Below are positions 1-6,029 of a stretch of DNA of 6,084 nucleotides, piece after piece. The stretch spans positions 1 through 6,084 of the forward strand of contig JAAZLU010000231.1 in the NCBI GenBank assembly GCA_012799165.1, given 5' to 3'. The notes under the pieces were generated by a model. The model had not been told where the DNA came from, did not search any database, and was given only the letters and a program-made list of their open reading frames with translations. How positions within the stretch are numbered: position 1 is the stretch's first letter; every line of letters begins with the position of its first letter. The position numbers and the translations under genes were made by a program. Source of the stretch: Clostridiales bacterium. Lineage in GTDB: Bacteria > Bacillota > Clostridia > Peptostreptococcales > Anaerovoracaceae.

Positions 1-1
1 G

Positions 2-715
2 GTGAGGGGCGTCGAATTTTCCTGCCGCTATTCGGGAAGCTTCGGGGAATGGGATGAGGTGCACATACTCGGATACGGGATGGATCCTTCGAACGAGCCG
101 CTGAGGGACTTGCTTGCATTTATAAGAGAAAAGAGGGTTGAGAGAAATGTTGCTCTTCGCGAAAAATTCGTGGAACTCGGCTACCCCATGAGCAGGGAGG
201 AGCTAATGGTATATTCCGAAAACGGCTTTGTGGGGAAGGTGTCCTTTGCGAAATTGCTGGTCGAAAGAGGGGTGGCAAGGAGCGTGGACGAAGTCTTTAA
301 ATCCGAGGAACTGCTGCGGCATCCGGAAGTGCGAAAGATTCGAAAGTACAAGCTTCCGGCGGAAGACGCCATAACAGCTATAAAAGATGCGGGCGGCATC
401 GCGATATTGGCGCATCCCTTTGAATTCCCCGCAAGAAGAGGCGAGCGAAGCGACGGGGAAGCTTTCCGCACTACACTTCGCCTTTTGGTGGATAAGCTCG
501 CAGAGACCGGACTGGTGGGCATCGAGTGCTACTATCCGACGCACAGCGAGGAACAGACGGATTATCTGCTCGGCATCGCCCGGGATGTGGGACTGCTGGT
601 TTCCAAGGGCTCGGACGACCATGGCGAGGGAGTCAGGCGAAGCAAGCTTATGGGCAAATATGCTGTAAGTGCGGATTTGTCTGTGTTACAATGGATTGAA
701 GATTTTATTGCTTAG
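2..715 (+). CDS. PHP-domain phosphoesterase (TrpH/RNase AM-like), 5' partial
   Basis: This is the C-terminal 237 residues of a PHP-superfamily metal-dependent phosphoesterase, open at the left edge. Visible metal-site elements are His21 in EVHILGY, His138 in AILAHP, Glu175 and His181 in the IECYYPTHS stretch, and Asp205/His207 in GSDDHG. The N-terminal HxH motif that opens the PHP fold is absent. Family members run about 270-290 residues, so roughly 40-50 residues lie upstream. The GTG at position 2 is therefore probably an internal Val codon, not the start. Characterised relatives (E. coli YciV/TrpH) hydrolyse 3',5'-nucleoside bisphosphates such as pAp and act as 5'-3' exoribonucleases; the exact substrate here is inferred. 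It is followed after 42 nt by the aldolase gene, probably in one operon. The family call is strong, the substrate moderate. Confidence 0.9.
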   Translation: MRGVEFSCRYSGSFGEWDEVHILGYGMDPSNEPLRDLLAFIREKRVERNVALREKFVELGYPMSREELMVYSENGFVGKVSFAKLLVERGVARSVDEVFKSEELLRHPEVRKIRKYKLPAEDAITAIKDAGGIAILAHPFEFPARRGERSDGEAFRTTLRLLVDKLAETGLVGIECYYPTHSEEQTDYLLGIARDVGLLVSKGSDDHGEGVRRSKLMGKYAVSADLSVLQWIEDFIA

Positions 716-757
716 GCCTTTGTGATTAGGGTAATCGAAAGTGGAGTTGCGAAAAAA

Positions 758-1423
758 ATGCTGATGCAAAAAGAGCGGGAGCTGATAGTTGAATACGGAA
801 TAGAGATGAGCGGCAGGGGGCTCTCGGTGGGAACTTCTGGTAATCTCAGCATCTGCGATCGGGCGACGGGTTACATCGCCATAAGTCCTTCGGGCATCGA
901 CTATTTTGAGACGAGGCCGGAGGATGTCGTAATCATGGACCTCGATTCCCGTATAATAGACGGGTCCAGAAAGCCTTCCAGCGAATGGGCCTTGCACAGT
1001 GAATTTTACAGGCGCAAGCCAAATATAGGAGCGGTGGTTCATACTCATTCGCTCTACTGTACCGCTTTTGCGGTACTGGGCAGAAAACTGCAGGCGGTTC
1101 ATTATGCGATAGCGGGTGCGGGAGTTGCCGAGATACCCTGCATACCTTATTATCTTTTCGGGAGCGAGGAGTTGGCGAAGGCTGCGGCTGAAGGCTGCGG
1201 CGACGGGATGGCGGTGCTGCTCGGAAATCATGGCCTGGTGGCCTGCGGCGTCGATATTGCTTCGGCATTTTCGCTCGCGGAAAATTGCGAGTATGTGGCG
1301 AAGCTTCAGTACCTCAGCACGAGCATAGGCAAGCCGAATTTGCTCACGGAAGAAGAGATGGCTCGCGCCATCGAGCGTTTTAAGTCCTACGGGCAGGACG
1401 CGGATTTAAAGCAGGAAACATAA
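758..1423 (+). CDS. fucA: Class II aldolase, L-fuculose-phosphate aldolase family
   Basis: A zinc-dependent aldolase/adducin-fold protein of 221 residues, close to the usual ~215. Family members cleave L-fuculose 1-phosphate or related ketose 1-phosphates to DHAP plus an aldehyde. From the ATG at 758 the catalytic Glu is residue 76 (in PSSEW), and the zinc histidines are 95 and 97 (VVHTHS) and 158 (GNHGL). The phosphate-binding TSGN (26-29) and SPSG (43-46) motifs are present. The ATG at 758 has GGAG 11 nt upstream, and its product lines up residue for residue with the E. coli FucA N-terminus as I recall it. An in-frame GTG at 722 would add 12 residues but has no ribosome binding site. No fucose genes are visible, so a role in 5-deoxyribulose-1-phosphate disposal (DHAP shunt) is equally possible. 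Methylthioribulose dehydratase or pentulose epimerase is less likely. Confidence 0.88.
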   Translation: MLMQKERELIVEYGIEMSGRGLSVGTSGNLSICDRATGYIAISPSGIDYFETRPEDVVIMDLDSRIIDGSRKPSSEWALHSEFYRRKPNIGAVVHTHSLYCTAFAVLGRKLQAVHYAIAGAGVAEIPCIPYYLFGSEELAKAAAEGCGDGMAVLLGNHGLVACGVDIASAFSLAENCEYVAKLQYLSTSIGKPNLLTEEEMARAIERFKSYGQDADLKQET

Positions 1424-1433
1424 GGAGTTACAG

Positions 1434-1865
1434 ATGTTCGATTTTGATATGGCTAATCTCAGCCTGGGCCAATTGATAGGGGCGGCTATATTGGTGGTCT
1501 ATACTTTTTTCGGTGTTGTGCCGCTCATGCTTAACGCAATATCTCAGTTTACGGTCATGAAGAGATTCAGCGCTGAGATGGTTGACAGGGGAATTATAAA
1601 GAAGGATACCGTAGATGCTCTTCTGCCGAAAAAGCAGGCCGCAGGCGTTATAATATCCGCTCTGACACTCTTTGTGCTGCTTTCGGTCTGCATTAAATCG
1701 GGCGGTGATGCCTGGTTTATCGCGGGAATTCCCTTCGGTGTCGCCTTGCTTAAGTACCGCAAGATCCTTGAATTCAACACTCTCACCATAAAGCGCTTCA
1801 TGAGGAATTTCCAAGGAGAGTACGACGAGAAGAAACTCAAGAAGTATGTCGATGAGCGCTTTTGA
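1434..1865 (+). CDS. Small membrane protein of unknown function
   Basis: A 143-residue protein I do not recognise. It has an AAGGAG ribosome binding site overlapping the stop codon of the aldolase gene (TAA at 1421-1423) and starts 10 nt after it, so translation is probably coupled. Hydrophobic segments lie at about residues 13-34 and 70-87, with a further moderately hydrophobic stretch at about 91-107. A polar Lys/Asp-rich linker (about 43-68) separates the first two, and the tail is charged and Lys/Glu-rich (from about 110). This suggests an integral membrane protein with two or three spans and a basic cytoplasmic C-terminus. No catalytic motif is visible. It is the last gene of the rightward operon, ending 32 nt before the first hairpin. 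The gene is secure; its function is unknown. Confidence 0.8.
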   Translation: MFDFDMANLSLGQLIGAAILVVYTFFGVVPLMLNAISQFTVMKRFSAEMVDRGIIKKDTVDALLPKKQAAGVIISALTLFVLLSVCIKSGGDAWFIAGIPFGVALLKYRKILEFNTLTIKRFMRNFQGEYDEKKLKKYVDERF

Positions 1866-1897
1866 TTAGGAATCTTTGATAGATGAGATGCATCTTT

Positions 1898-1928
1898 AAG
1901 GCTGCGGGAATAGCGAATCCGCGGCCTT
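1898..1928 (+). terminator. Hairpin after the rightward operon
   Basis: A 10-bp stem (1898-1907 with 1919-1928, one G-U pair, arms AAGGCTGCGG/CCGCGGCCTT) encloses an 11-nt loop. It is followed by a weak T-rich tract. It lies 32 nt after the small membrane protein stop. It may assist termination on the + strand and, being symmetric, may also act on leftward transcripts. The poor T-tract makes it weaker than the next hairpin. Confidence 0.5.
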
Positions 1929-1948
1929 TATATTTAAAATTTGCTCCA

Positions 1949-1990
1949 CTCAAAAACCCGGCAAGAACCGGGTTTTTGAGCTTTTTCTAT
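1949..1990 (+). terminator. Intrinsic terminator, possibly bidirectional
   Basis: A perfect 13-bp stem (1949-1961 with 1968-1980) has a 6-nt loop and is followed on the + strand by CTTTTTCTATTT. This is a convincing rho-independent terminator for the rightward operon. It sits between convergent genes. The stem ends in an A5/T5 block, so it can also act on the leftward transporter transcript, whose stop codon is at 2005-2007. No other terminator for that transcript is visible. Confidence 0.85.
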
Positions 1991-2004
1991 TTACCGGAGG
2001 TTAA

Positions 2005-3708
2005 TTACCTACCTGCGTAAAGCTTTTTATTTGCTGCATCCATCTCAGCCCACATATCTTTGTGTCTGCTCCTCGTAATTTTCTCGAGGACAAGTAGTGT
2101 GATTATCATGAGGACAGCAGCTATAAGTAGATTGATTACGACATTCTGGATGATGCCGGCGAGTATGAATGACACGAATGCTACCGGAGTAACCGTCAGA
2201 GCATAAGGTATCTGAGTGATGACATGGTTGAGGTGGTAGCAGTGCGCGCCTGCCGAAGACATTATGGTCGTGTCGGAAATCGGCGAGCAGTGGTCTCCCA
2301 TTACTCCGCCCGAACAGGCTGCGGCAAGTCCTATGGTGCACAGGACCGGCTCCGTGTCGTAGTTGAATACGGATACGACGATGGGTGCCATAATTCCTAT
2401 GGTGCCCCAGGAAGTACCCGTTGCGAATGCGATAGCGGCTCCGATGAGGAATATGACCGCCGGCAGGAATTGCTTAAGATTTTCCGCATTGGCCAGTGCC
2501 GCATTTACAAATTCAGCCGAGAACATCGCCCATCTGGTGAATGAGCAGAGCGTCCATGCGAGCGTCAGGATGAGTATCGGAGATACCATCTGGATGAAGC
2601 CGTTGGGAACGGACTCGAAGCTCTTTTCAAAGCTGATTGTCCTGCGCAGCCAGAAGTACAGGAAGGTGAAAGCCATTCCTATCATTCCGCCCAGCGCCAG
2701 TCCGTATGCCGCGTCGGCATCGGCGAAGGCATCCGTGAAGGATACTCCGTCGAAGTAACCGCCCGTCCAGACCATTGTGAATATGCAGGCGATGATTATG
2801 ACAATGACCGGCAGAAGCAGGTCGATGACATAGGTCTTCTTGCCCGCAGGTGCTTCGTAGTCATCGGCACCCTCGAAGGGTCTCTCCGGTGTGGTGAACA
2901 AATCATTATGAACCTGCGCATTGTACTCGTGGGTGAGCATGGGACCGTAGTCGATATTCCTGATGGAGATGACTATGATCATGAGCAGGGTCAAGAGGCA
3001 GTAGTAATTCCAGGGTATCTGTTTAATAAAGAGCTGGAATCCGTTTACTTGTTTGCTGGTTACATAGCCCGCGATTGCGGCCGCCCAGGAAGAGATGGGT
3101 GCGAGCATGCACACCGGGGCTGCCGTGGAGTCGATGAGATACGCGAGCTTCGCTCGGGAGATGTTGTGAGATTCCGTAACAGGTCTCATCACCGCGCCTA
3201 CTGTGAGGCAGTTGAAATAGTCGTCGATGAAGATGAGGCAGCCCAGCAGCATCGTCATAAGCTGCGCGGAAGCCCTGGTCTTCACCTTTTCCTTGGCCCA
3301 GCGTCCGAAGGCTTCGGAGCCGCCGCCCTTGTTGAGCAGGTCCGCTACGATACCGAGTTCAACGAGGAATATGATGATGCCCATGTTCCAGCCGTCGGTG
3401 AGGTTCGCGAGAAGACCGAATTCATCTCCCACGATGGCCTGAACCGTAAGCCAGGGATCAAATTGAGCATACATCAGGGCGCCCACCAAGCATCCGATAA
3501 ATAAGGACGAATAAACTTCCTTGCTGATCAGGGCCAAGAGTATGGCTACGATAGGCGGAAGCAGTGACCAGAAAGTGCCCGCGAAAGGCGTTTCGGCACC
3601 TTCAACGATAATCGGAGCGTCCTTGTACCTCATGCCTAAGAACGCGAGCAATACCACGAGAAGCAGTACCGCTACGATATAGGCCTTCATTGTACTTTTC
3701 TTTTCCAT
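2005..3708 (-). CDS. NhaC-family Na+/H+ antiporter-like transporter, copy A
   Basis: A 567-residue polytopic membrane protein of the NhaC superfamily of secondary transporters, with roughly 12 hydrophobic segments. The first is at about residues 9-26. Family hallmarks are the FIDDYFNCLTVGAVMRPVT block (about 160-178) followed by SRAKLAYLIDSTAAP, and late in the protein CSGGVMGDHCSPISDTT and HCYHLNHV. Characterised relatives exchange Na+ for H+ or couple ion flux to an organic substrate (malate/lactate MleN; the predicted lysine carrier LysW), so the substrate is open. The start is the ATG at 3706-3708, with AGGAGG 10 nt upstream. It is preceded by a structured leader with its own promoter and attenuator. 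It is about 89% identical to the next gene upstream (hand alignment, no gaps). Differences cluster in the first 20 and last 50 residues and in the loop near 400-415. Confidence 0.92.
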   Translation of the reverse strand: MEKKSTMKAYIVAVLLLVVLLAFLGMRYKDAPIIVEGAETPFAGTFWSLLPPIVAILLALISKEVYSSLFIGCLVGALMYAQFDPWLTVQAIVGDEFGLLANLTDGWNMGIIIFLVELGIVADLLNKGGGSEAFGRWAKEKVKTRASAQLMTMLLGCLIFIDDYFNCLTVGAVMRPVTESHNISRAKLAYLIDSTAAPVCMLAPISSWAAAIAGYVTSKQVNGFQLFIKQIPWNYYCLLTLLMIIVISIRNIDYGPMLTHEYNAQVHNDLFTTPERPFEGADDYEAPAGKKTYVIDLLLPVIVIIIACIFTMVWTGGYFDGVSFTDAFADADAAYGLALGGMIGMAFTFLYFWLRRTISFEKSFESVPNGFIQMVSPILILTLAWTLCSFTRWAMFSAEFVNAALANAENLKQFLPAVIFLIGAAIAFATGTSWGTIGIMAPIVVSVFNYDTEPVLCTIGLAAACSGGVMGDHCSPISDTTIMSSAGAHCYHLNHVITQIPYALTVTPVAFVSFILAGIIQNVVINLLIAAVLMIITLLVLEKITRSRHKDMWAEMDAANKKLYAGR

Positions 3709-3718
3709 AGAGAAATAA

Positions 3719-3724
3719 CCTCCT
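3719..3724 (-). promoter_or_regulatory. Ribosome binding site of transporter copy A
   Basis: A perfect AGGAGG on the - strand, 10 nt before the ATG. The segment from here to the start codon (CAGGAGGTTATTTCTCT plus ATG) is the same in front of copy B, although the sequence further upstream is unrelated. The shared initiation region dates from the duplication or has been kept by selection. Confidence 0.85.
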
Positions 3725-3728
3725 GTCC

Positions 3729-3768
3729 TTTTGGGAATTAAAAAACCTTATGCTAATGCAACCCAAAA
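3729..3768 (-). other. Inverted repeat between the attenuator and the ribosome binding site
   Basis: In the leftward RNA, UUUUGGG (3768-3762) is complementary to CCCAAAA (3735-3729), with a 26-nt loop. The 5' arm uses U's of the attenuator's U-tract. The hairpin can form only in transcripts that read through, and it ends 4 nt before the AGGAGG. It might shape translation or compete with termination. This is fold inference only. Confidence 0.35.
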
Positions 3769-3799
3769 AAATGGGGCAGTGCCTGAATCCAGACTACCC
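3765..3799 (-). terminator. Conditional intrinsic terminator (attenuator) upstream of transporter copy A
   Basis: In the leftward RNA, GGGUAGU (3799-3793) pairs with ACUGCCC (3780-3774, one G-U). An inner CUG/CAG helix closes a GAUU loop, with a 2-nt GC bulge on the 3' side. CA and then seven U's (3771-3765) follow, about 56 nt before the ATG. A terminator placed inside a 5' leader, after a strong promoter and before the gene, implies regulated read-through. Its left arm overlaps a possible antiterminator hairpin. Confidence 0.82.
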
Positions 3800-3811
3800 A
3801 CCCTCATAGTC
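3792..3811 (-). promoter_or_regulatory. Possible antiterminator hairpin
   Basis: GACUAU (3811-3806) can pair with GUAGUC (3797-3792) across the 8-nt loop GAGGGUGG. The first arm is part of the closing stem of the upstream fold. The second overlaps the left arm of the terminator. The three structures are mutually exclusive: closing stem plus terminator, or this hairpin. That would give an OFF switch when the upstream fold is stabilised. This is inferred by hand folding. Confidence 0.5.
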
Positions 3812-3907
3812 GCAATCTCACATAAGGCCCTCTTATCCCGCAGGACTTAGATGGCTTACTCCGCACAGGAGGTTTTCACCAAAAGTGCTTTGACCGATTA
3901 TCGCTAT
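3806..3907 (-). ncRNA. Riboswitch-like structured leader (three-way junction), class unidentified
   Basis: Hand folding of the leftward RNA gives a three-helix junction. P1 pairs 3907-3896 with 3817-3806 (AUAG/CUAU, CG/CG, UAAUC/GAUUG, with one bulged A on each strand). P2 pairs GCAC (3888-3885) with GUGC (3866-3863), with an inner UUUU/AAAA helix. P3 runs from UAAG (3858-3855) to CUUA (3826-3823), with inner CC/GG, UCU/AGA and UCC/GGG helices around an AAG/AUA internal loop. Junction strands are GGUCAAA, GGAG and UGUGA. P1 shares bases with a possible antiterminator, and an intrinsic terminator follows. I do not see the signatures of lysine, SAM-I, TPP, FMN, cobalamin, glycine or T-box RNAs. 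A 6S-like or other known class is not excluded. The ligand is unknown; a monovalent ion or the transporter's substrate would be logical. Confidence 0.6.
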
Positions 3908-3921
3908 TCAACTGTAACGAA

Positions 3922-3950
3922 ATAGTATCAAGAGAAGCTTTCTTTGTCAA
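3922..3950 (-). promoter_or_regulatory. Sigma-A promoter of the transporter copy A leader
   Basis: On the - strand, TTGACA (3950-3945) is a perfect -35. After a 17-nt spacer comes TACTAT (3927-3922), five of six to consensus, preceded by a TGn extension. Transcription should begin near 3915, giving a leader of about 206 nt before the ATG at 3708. Confidence 0.85.
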
Positions 3951-3984
3951 GGCTTTATCAAAGTTAGGGGCGAAGTCTCCCGAC

Positions 3985-4010
3985 AAAAAGACCCGGCAGG
4001 GCCGGGCCTT
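3985..4010 (-). terminator. Intrinsic terminator of transporter copy B
   Basis: A 10-bp GC-rich stem (4010-4001 with 3997-3988, one G-U) has a 3-nt CCU loop. Its distal end runs into TTTTT on the - strand (3989-3985). It lies 29 nt past the copy B stop codon. With the promoter at 3922-3950 it separates the two transporter genes into independent transcription units. Confidence 0.9.
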
Positions 4011-4039
4011 AGAGTCTCTATTGAGATTGTTTAAAGATA

Positions 4040-5743
4040 TTATCTTCCCGCATACAGTTTCTTTTTAGCCTCTTCCATTTCAGCCCACATGTCCGCGTGC
4101 TTGCTCCTTATAATTCGCTCGATTACGAGCAGGGTGGCTATCATAAGCACACAAGCGATAATCAGGTTGATAACGACATTCTGTATGATTCCTGCAAGTA
4201 TGAAGGAAACAAATGCTACTCCTGTTACCGTTAGAGCATAAGGTATCTGAGTGAGTACATGGTTTAGGTGGTAGCAGTGCGCGCCTGCGGACGACATGAT
4301 GGTGGTATCGGAAATCGGCGAGCAGTGGTCTCCCATTACTCCGCCGGAGCATGCCGCTGCAAGTCCGATGGTGCAGAGTATCGGCTCCACATCGTAGTCG
4401 AATACGCCGACCACTATTGGTGCCATAATTCCTATCGTGCCCCAGGAGGTTCCGGTAGCGAATCCTATGCCGGCTCCGATGAGGAATATGACCGCCGGCA
4501 GGAACTGCTTGAGGGATCCTGCGTCCGCCAGAGCTGCCTTTACAAACTCTTCAGAGAACATCGCCCATCTGGTGAAGGAGCAGAGCGTCCATGCGAAGGT
4601 CAGTATGAGAATCGGGGCAACCATCTGGATGAAGCCGTTGGGAACGGATTCGAAGCTCTTTTCGAAGCTGATGGTTCCGCGAATCCAGAAGTAAAGGAAG
4701 GTGAATACCATTCCTATCATTCCGCCCAGCGCCAGGCCGTAGGCCGCGTCGGAATTTGCGAAGGCGTCCGTGAAGGACTCGCCGTCGAAGAAGCCGCCCG
4801 TCCATACCATGGTGAATATGCAGGCAACGACGATGACGATGACTGGCAGGAGCAGGTCGATGACCGAAGTCTTCTTGCCCGCAGGTGCCTCGTAGTCGTC
4901 CGCACCCTCGAAGGGTCTCTCCGGTGTTGTGAACAGATCGTTCTTTACCTGCGCATTGTACTCGTGAGTGAGCATGGGGCCGTAGTCGATATTCCTGATG
5001 GATATGACTACGATCATGAGCAGGGTAAGAAGGCAATAGTAATTCCAGGGTATCTGTTTTACGAACATCTGGAATCCGTTTACTTGTTTGCTGGTTACAT
5101 AACCTGCGATTGCAGCCGCCCAGGAAGAGATGGGTGCAATCATGCACACGGGGGCTGCCGTGGAATCGATGAGATATGCGAGTTTTGCCCTGGAAATCTG
5201 ATGAGATTCCGTAACAGGTCTCATGACTGCGCCTACGGTGAGGCAGTTGAAGTAGTCGTCGATGAAGATGAGGCAACCCAGCAGCATGGTCATAAGCTGC
5301 GCGGAAGCTCTGGTCTTCACATTTTCTTTTGCCCAGCGCCCGAAGGCTTCGGAGCCGCCGCCCTTGTTGAGCAAGTCCGCTACGATGCCGAGCTCGACGA
5401 GGAAGATGATGATGCCCATGTTCCAGCCGTCGGTGAGGTTCGCGAGAAGACCGAATTGGTCTCCTACGAGTGCCTGAACCGTGAGCCAGGGATCGAAGCG
5501 GGCATACATGAGGGCGCCGACCAGGCACCCGAGGAACAGGGACGAATATACTTCCTTGCTGATTAAAGCCAGAATTATGGCCACCAGCGGCGGGAAGAGG
5601 GACCAAAAGGTACCCGCAAAGGGTGTCTCCGCACCTTCAACGAGGATCGGAGCGTCCTTGTACCTCATGCCTAAGAATGCGAGCAATATAACGAGGATTG
5701 CTATAGCCGCAAGATAGGCTACTCTTGTACGTTTGTTGTCCAT
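4040..5743 (-). CDS. NhaC-family Na+/H+ antiporter-like transporter, copy B
   Basis: A 567-residue NhaC-superfamily transporter, the tandem paralogue of the gene at 2005-3708. The FIDDYFNCLTVGAVMRPVT block, the SRAKLAYLIDSTAAP stretch and the GDHCSPISDTT and HCYHLNHV motifs are all intact, so both copies look functional. Substitutions are mostly conservative in membrane segments (Ile/Leu/Val). Less conservative ones lie in the N-terminal head, the loop near 400-415 (Ala/Glu, Asn/Lys, Glu/Gly) and the charged C-terminus, which could tune regulation or partner contacts more than the transport path. The start is the ATG at 5741-5743 with AGGAGG 10 nt upstream. It has its own extended -10 promoter and short leader, and a strong terminator, so it is a monocistronic unit. 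Substrate, Na+/H+ or an organic ion, cannot be settled from sequence. Confidence 0.92.
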   Translation of the reverse strand: MDNKRTRVAYLAAIAILVILLAFLGMRYKDAPILVEGAETPFAGTFWSLFPPLVAIILALISKEVYSSLFLGCLVGALMYARFDPWLTVQALVGDQFGLLANLTDGWNMGIIIFLVELGIVADLLNKGGGSEAFGRWAKENVKTRASAQLMTMLLGCLIFIDDYFNCLTVGAVMRPVTESHQISRAKLAYLIDSTAAPVCMIAPISSWAAAIAGYVTSKQVNGFQMFVKQIPWNYYCLLTLLMIVVISIRNIDYGPMLTHEYNAQVKNDLFTTPERPFEGADDYEAPAGKKTSVIDLLLPVIVIVVACIFTMVWTGGFFDGESFTDAFANSDAAYGLALGGMIGMVFTFLYFWIRGTISFEKSFESVPNGFIQMVAPILILTFAWTLCSFTRWAMFSEEFVKAALADAGSLKQFLPAVIFLIGAGIGFATGTSWGTIGIMAPIVVGVFDYDVEPILCTIGLAAACSGGVMGDHCSPISDTTIMSSAGAHCYHLNHVLTQIPYALTVTGVAFVSFILAGIIQNVVINLIIACVLMIATLLVIERIIRSKHADMWAEMEEAKKKLYAGR

Positions 5744-5784
5744 AGAGAAATAACCTCCTGATAAATAGAAAAAGATAATTACCG

Positions 5785-5803
5785 CGGGGACGAAGCGCCC
5801 CCG
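5785..5803 (-). other. 5' leader hairpin of transporter copy B
   Basis: In the leftward RNA a GC-rich 8-bp stem (5803-5796 with 5792-5785, one G-U) closes a CUU loop, starting about five bases from the predicted 5' end. No T-tract follows directly (the nearest T5 is about 12 nt on), so it is unlikely to be a terminator. A 5' hairpin protecting the mRNA from decay fits better. Nothing like the copy A leader structure is present. Confidence 0.5.
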
Positions 5804-5814
5804 ACACCATCAAC

Positions 5815-5844
5815 AGTATAACACTTATTTAAAACTTTTGTATA
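5815..5844 (-). promoter_or_regulatory. Promoter of transporter copy B
   Basis: On the - strand, TATACT (5820-5815) is preceded by TGT, an extended -10. An 18-nt spacer separates it from TATACA (5844-5839), which matches the -35 consensus at four of six positions. Initiation near 5808 would give a leader of about 65 nt. Confidence 0.6.
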
Positions 5845-5934
5845 AAAATTGTAATGTAATTGCAATAATCGGGCCGGAATAGGGCGGATTTTGGTTAATT
5901 CTATACAAATATTTACAAAAAATAGGACATTTTA

Positions 5935-5961
5935 CATAGATATCCACAGGATTTATCTATG
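5935..5961. repeat. 27-bp dyad in the AT-rich intergenic region
   Basis: Perfect 8-bp half-sites CATAGATA (5935-5942) and TATCTATG (5954-5961) flank an 11-bp centre that can extend the stem by TCC/GGA. It ends 12 bp before the -35 of the rightward promoter and is followed by T5. It could be a regulator-binding operator or a weak hairpin; nothing decides between them. Confidence 0.4.
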
Positions 5962-5973
5962 TTTTTGCAATTA

Positions 5974-6002
5974 TTTACACACAGGCAAAAATGTTGTACA
6001 AT
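5974..6002 (+). promoter_or_regulatory. Rightward promoter for a gene beyond the window
   Basis: TTTACA (5974-5979), a 17-nt spacer and TACAAT (5997-6002) each match consensus at five of six positions. Initiation would be near 6009. It is divergent from the transporter genes and leads straight into a possible leader peptide and terminator. Confidence 0.65.
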
Positions 6003-6029
6003 ATTTCTAAAGTTTAATTATTCAAGTCG

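Noticed and set aside
722..757. Upstream GTG start for the aldolase
   Set aside because: No ribosome binding site precedes the GTG, and the 12 extra residues extend beyond the usual family N-terminus. The ATG at 758 has GGAG upstream.
3792..3805. AGGGTGG in the leader, resembling the start of a T-box antiterminator
   Set aside because: The rest of the T-box consensus (N-ACCGCG) is missing, as are a recognisable stem I with specifier loop and AG bulge. Seven bases alone are not evidence.
3765..3907. 6S RNA as the identity of the leader transcript
   Set aside because: The GUGCGGAGUAAGCC stretch and rod-like upper stem made me consider it. However, the closing stem does not join the RNA ends, the transcript ends in an independent terminator hairpin, and antiterminator pairing fits a switch better. 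It is not excluded without a covariance-model search.
3765..3907. Lysine riboswitch, expected for some NhaC-type lysine carriers
   Set aside because: The AGGUGC-type core and the GGGGA...CGCCGAAG segment of the lysine aptamer are absent, and the fold has three helices in the junction rather than five.
4268..5566. 432-codon open frame on the + strand, antisense to transporter copy B
   Set aside because: It mirrors the codon structure of the transporter gene. The encoded protein is Glu/Asp/Arg/Tyr-rich low-complexity with no recognisable domain. The matching frame in copy A is broken up.
4551..5606. 351-codon frame on the - strand, overlapping transporter copy B in another frame
   Set aside because: It is an out-of-frame shadow of the conserved transporter, His/Arg/Pro-rich, with no ribosome binding site. 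The same frame is only short and broken in the 89%-identical paralogue.
5940..5948. DnaA-box-like ATATCCACA in an AT-rich region
   Set aside because: Eight of nine matches occur once, inside the dyad. There is no cluster of boxes and no dnaA/dnaN neighbour, so there is no case for an origin.
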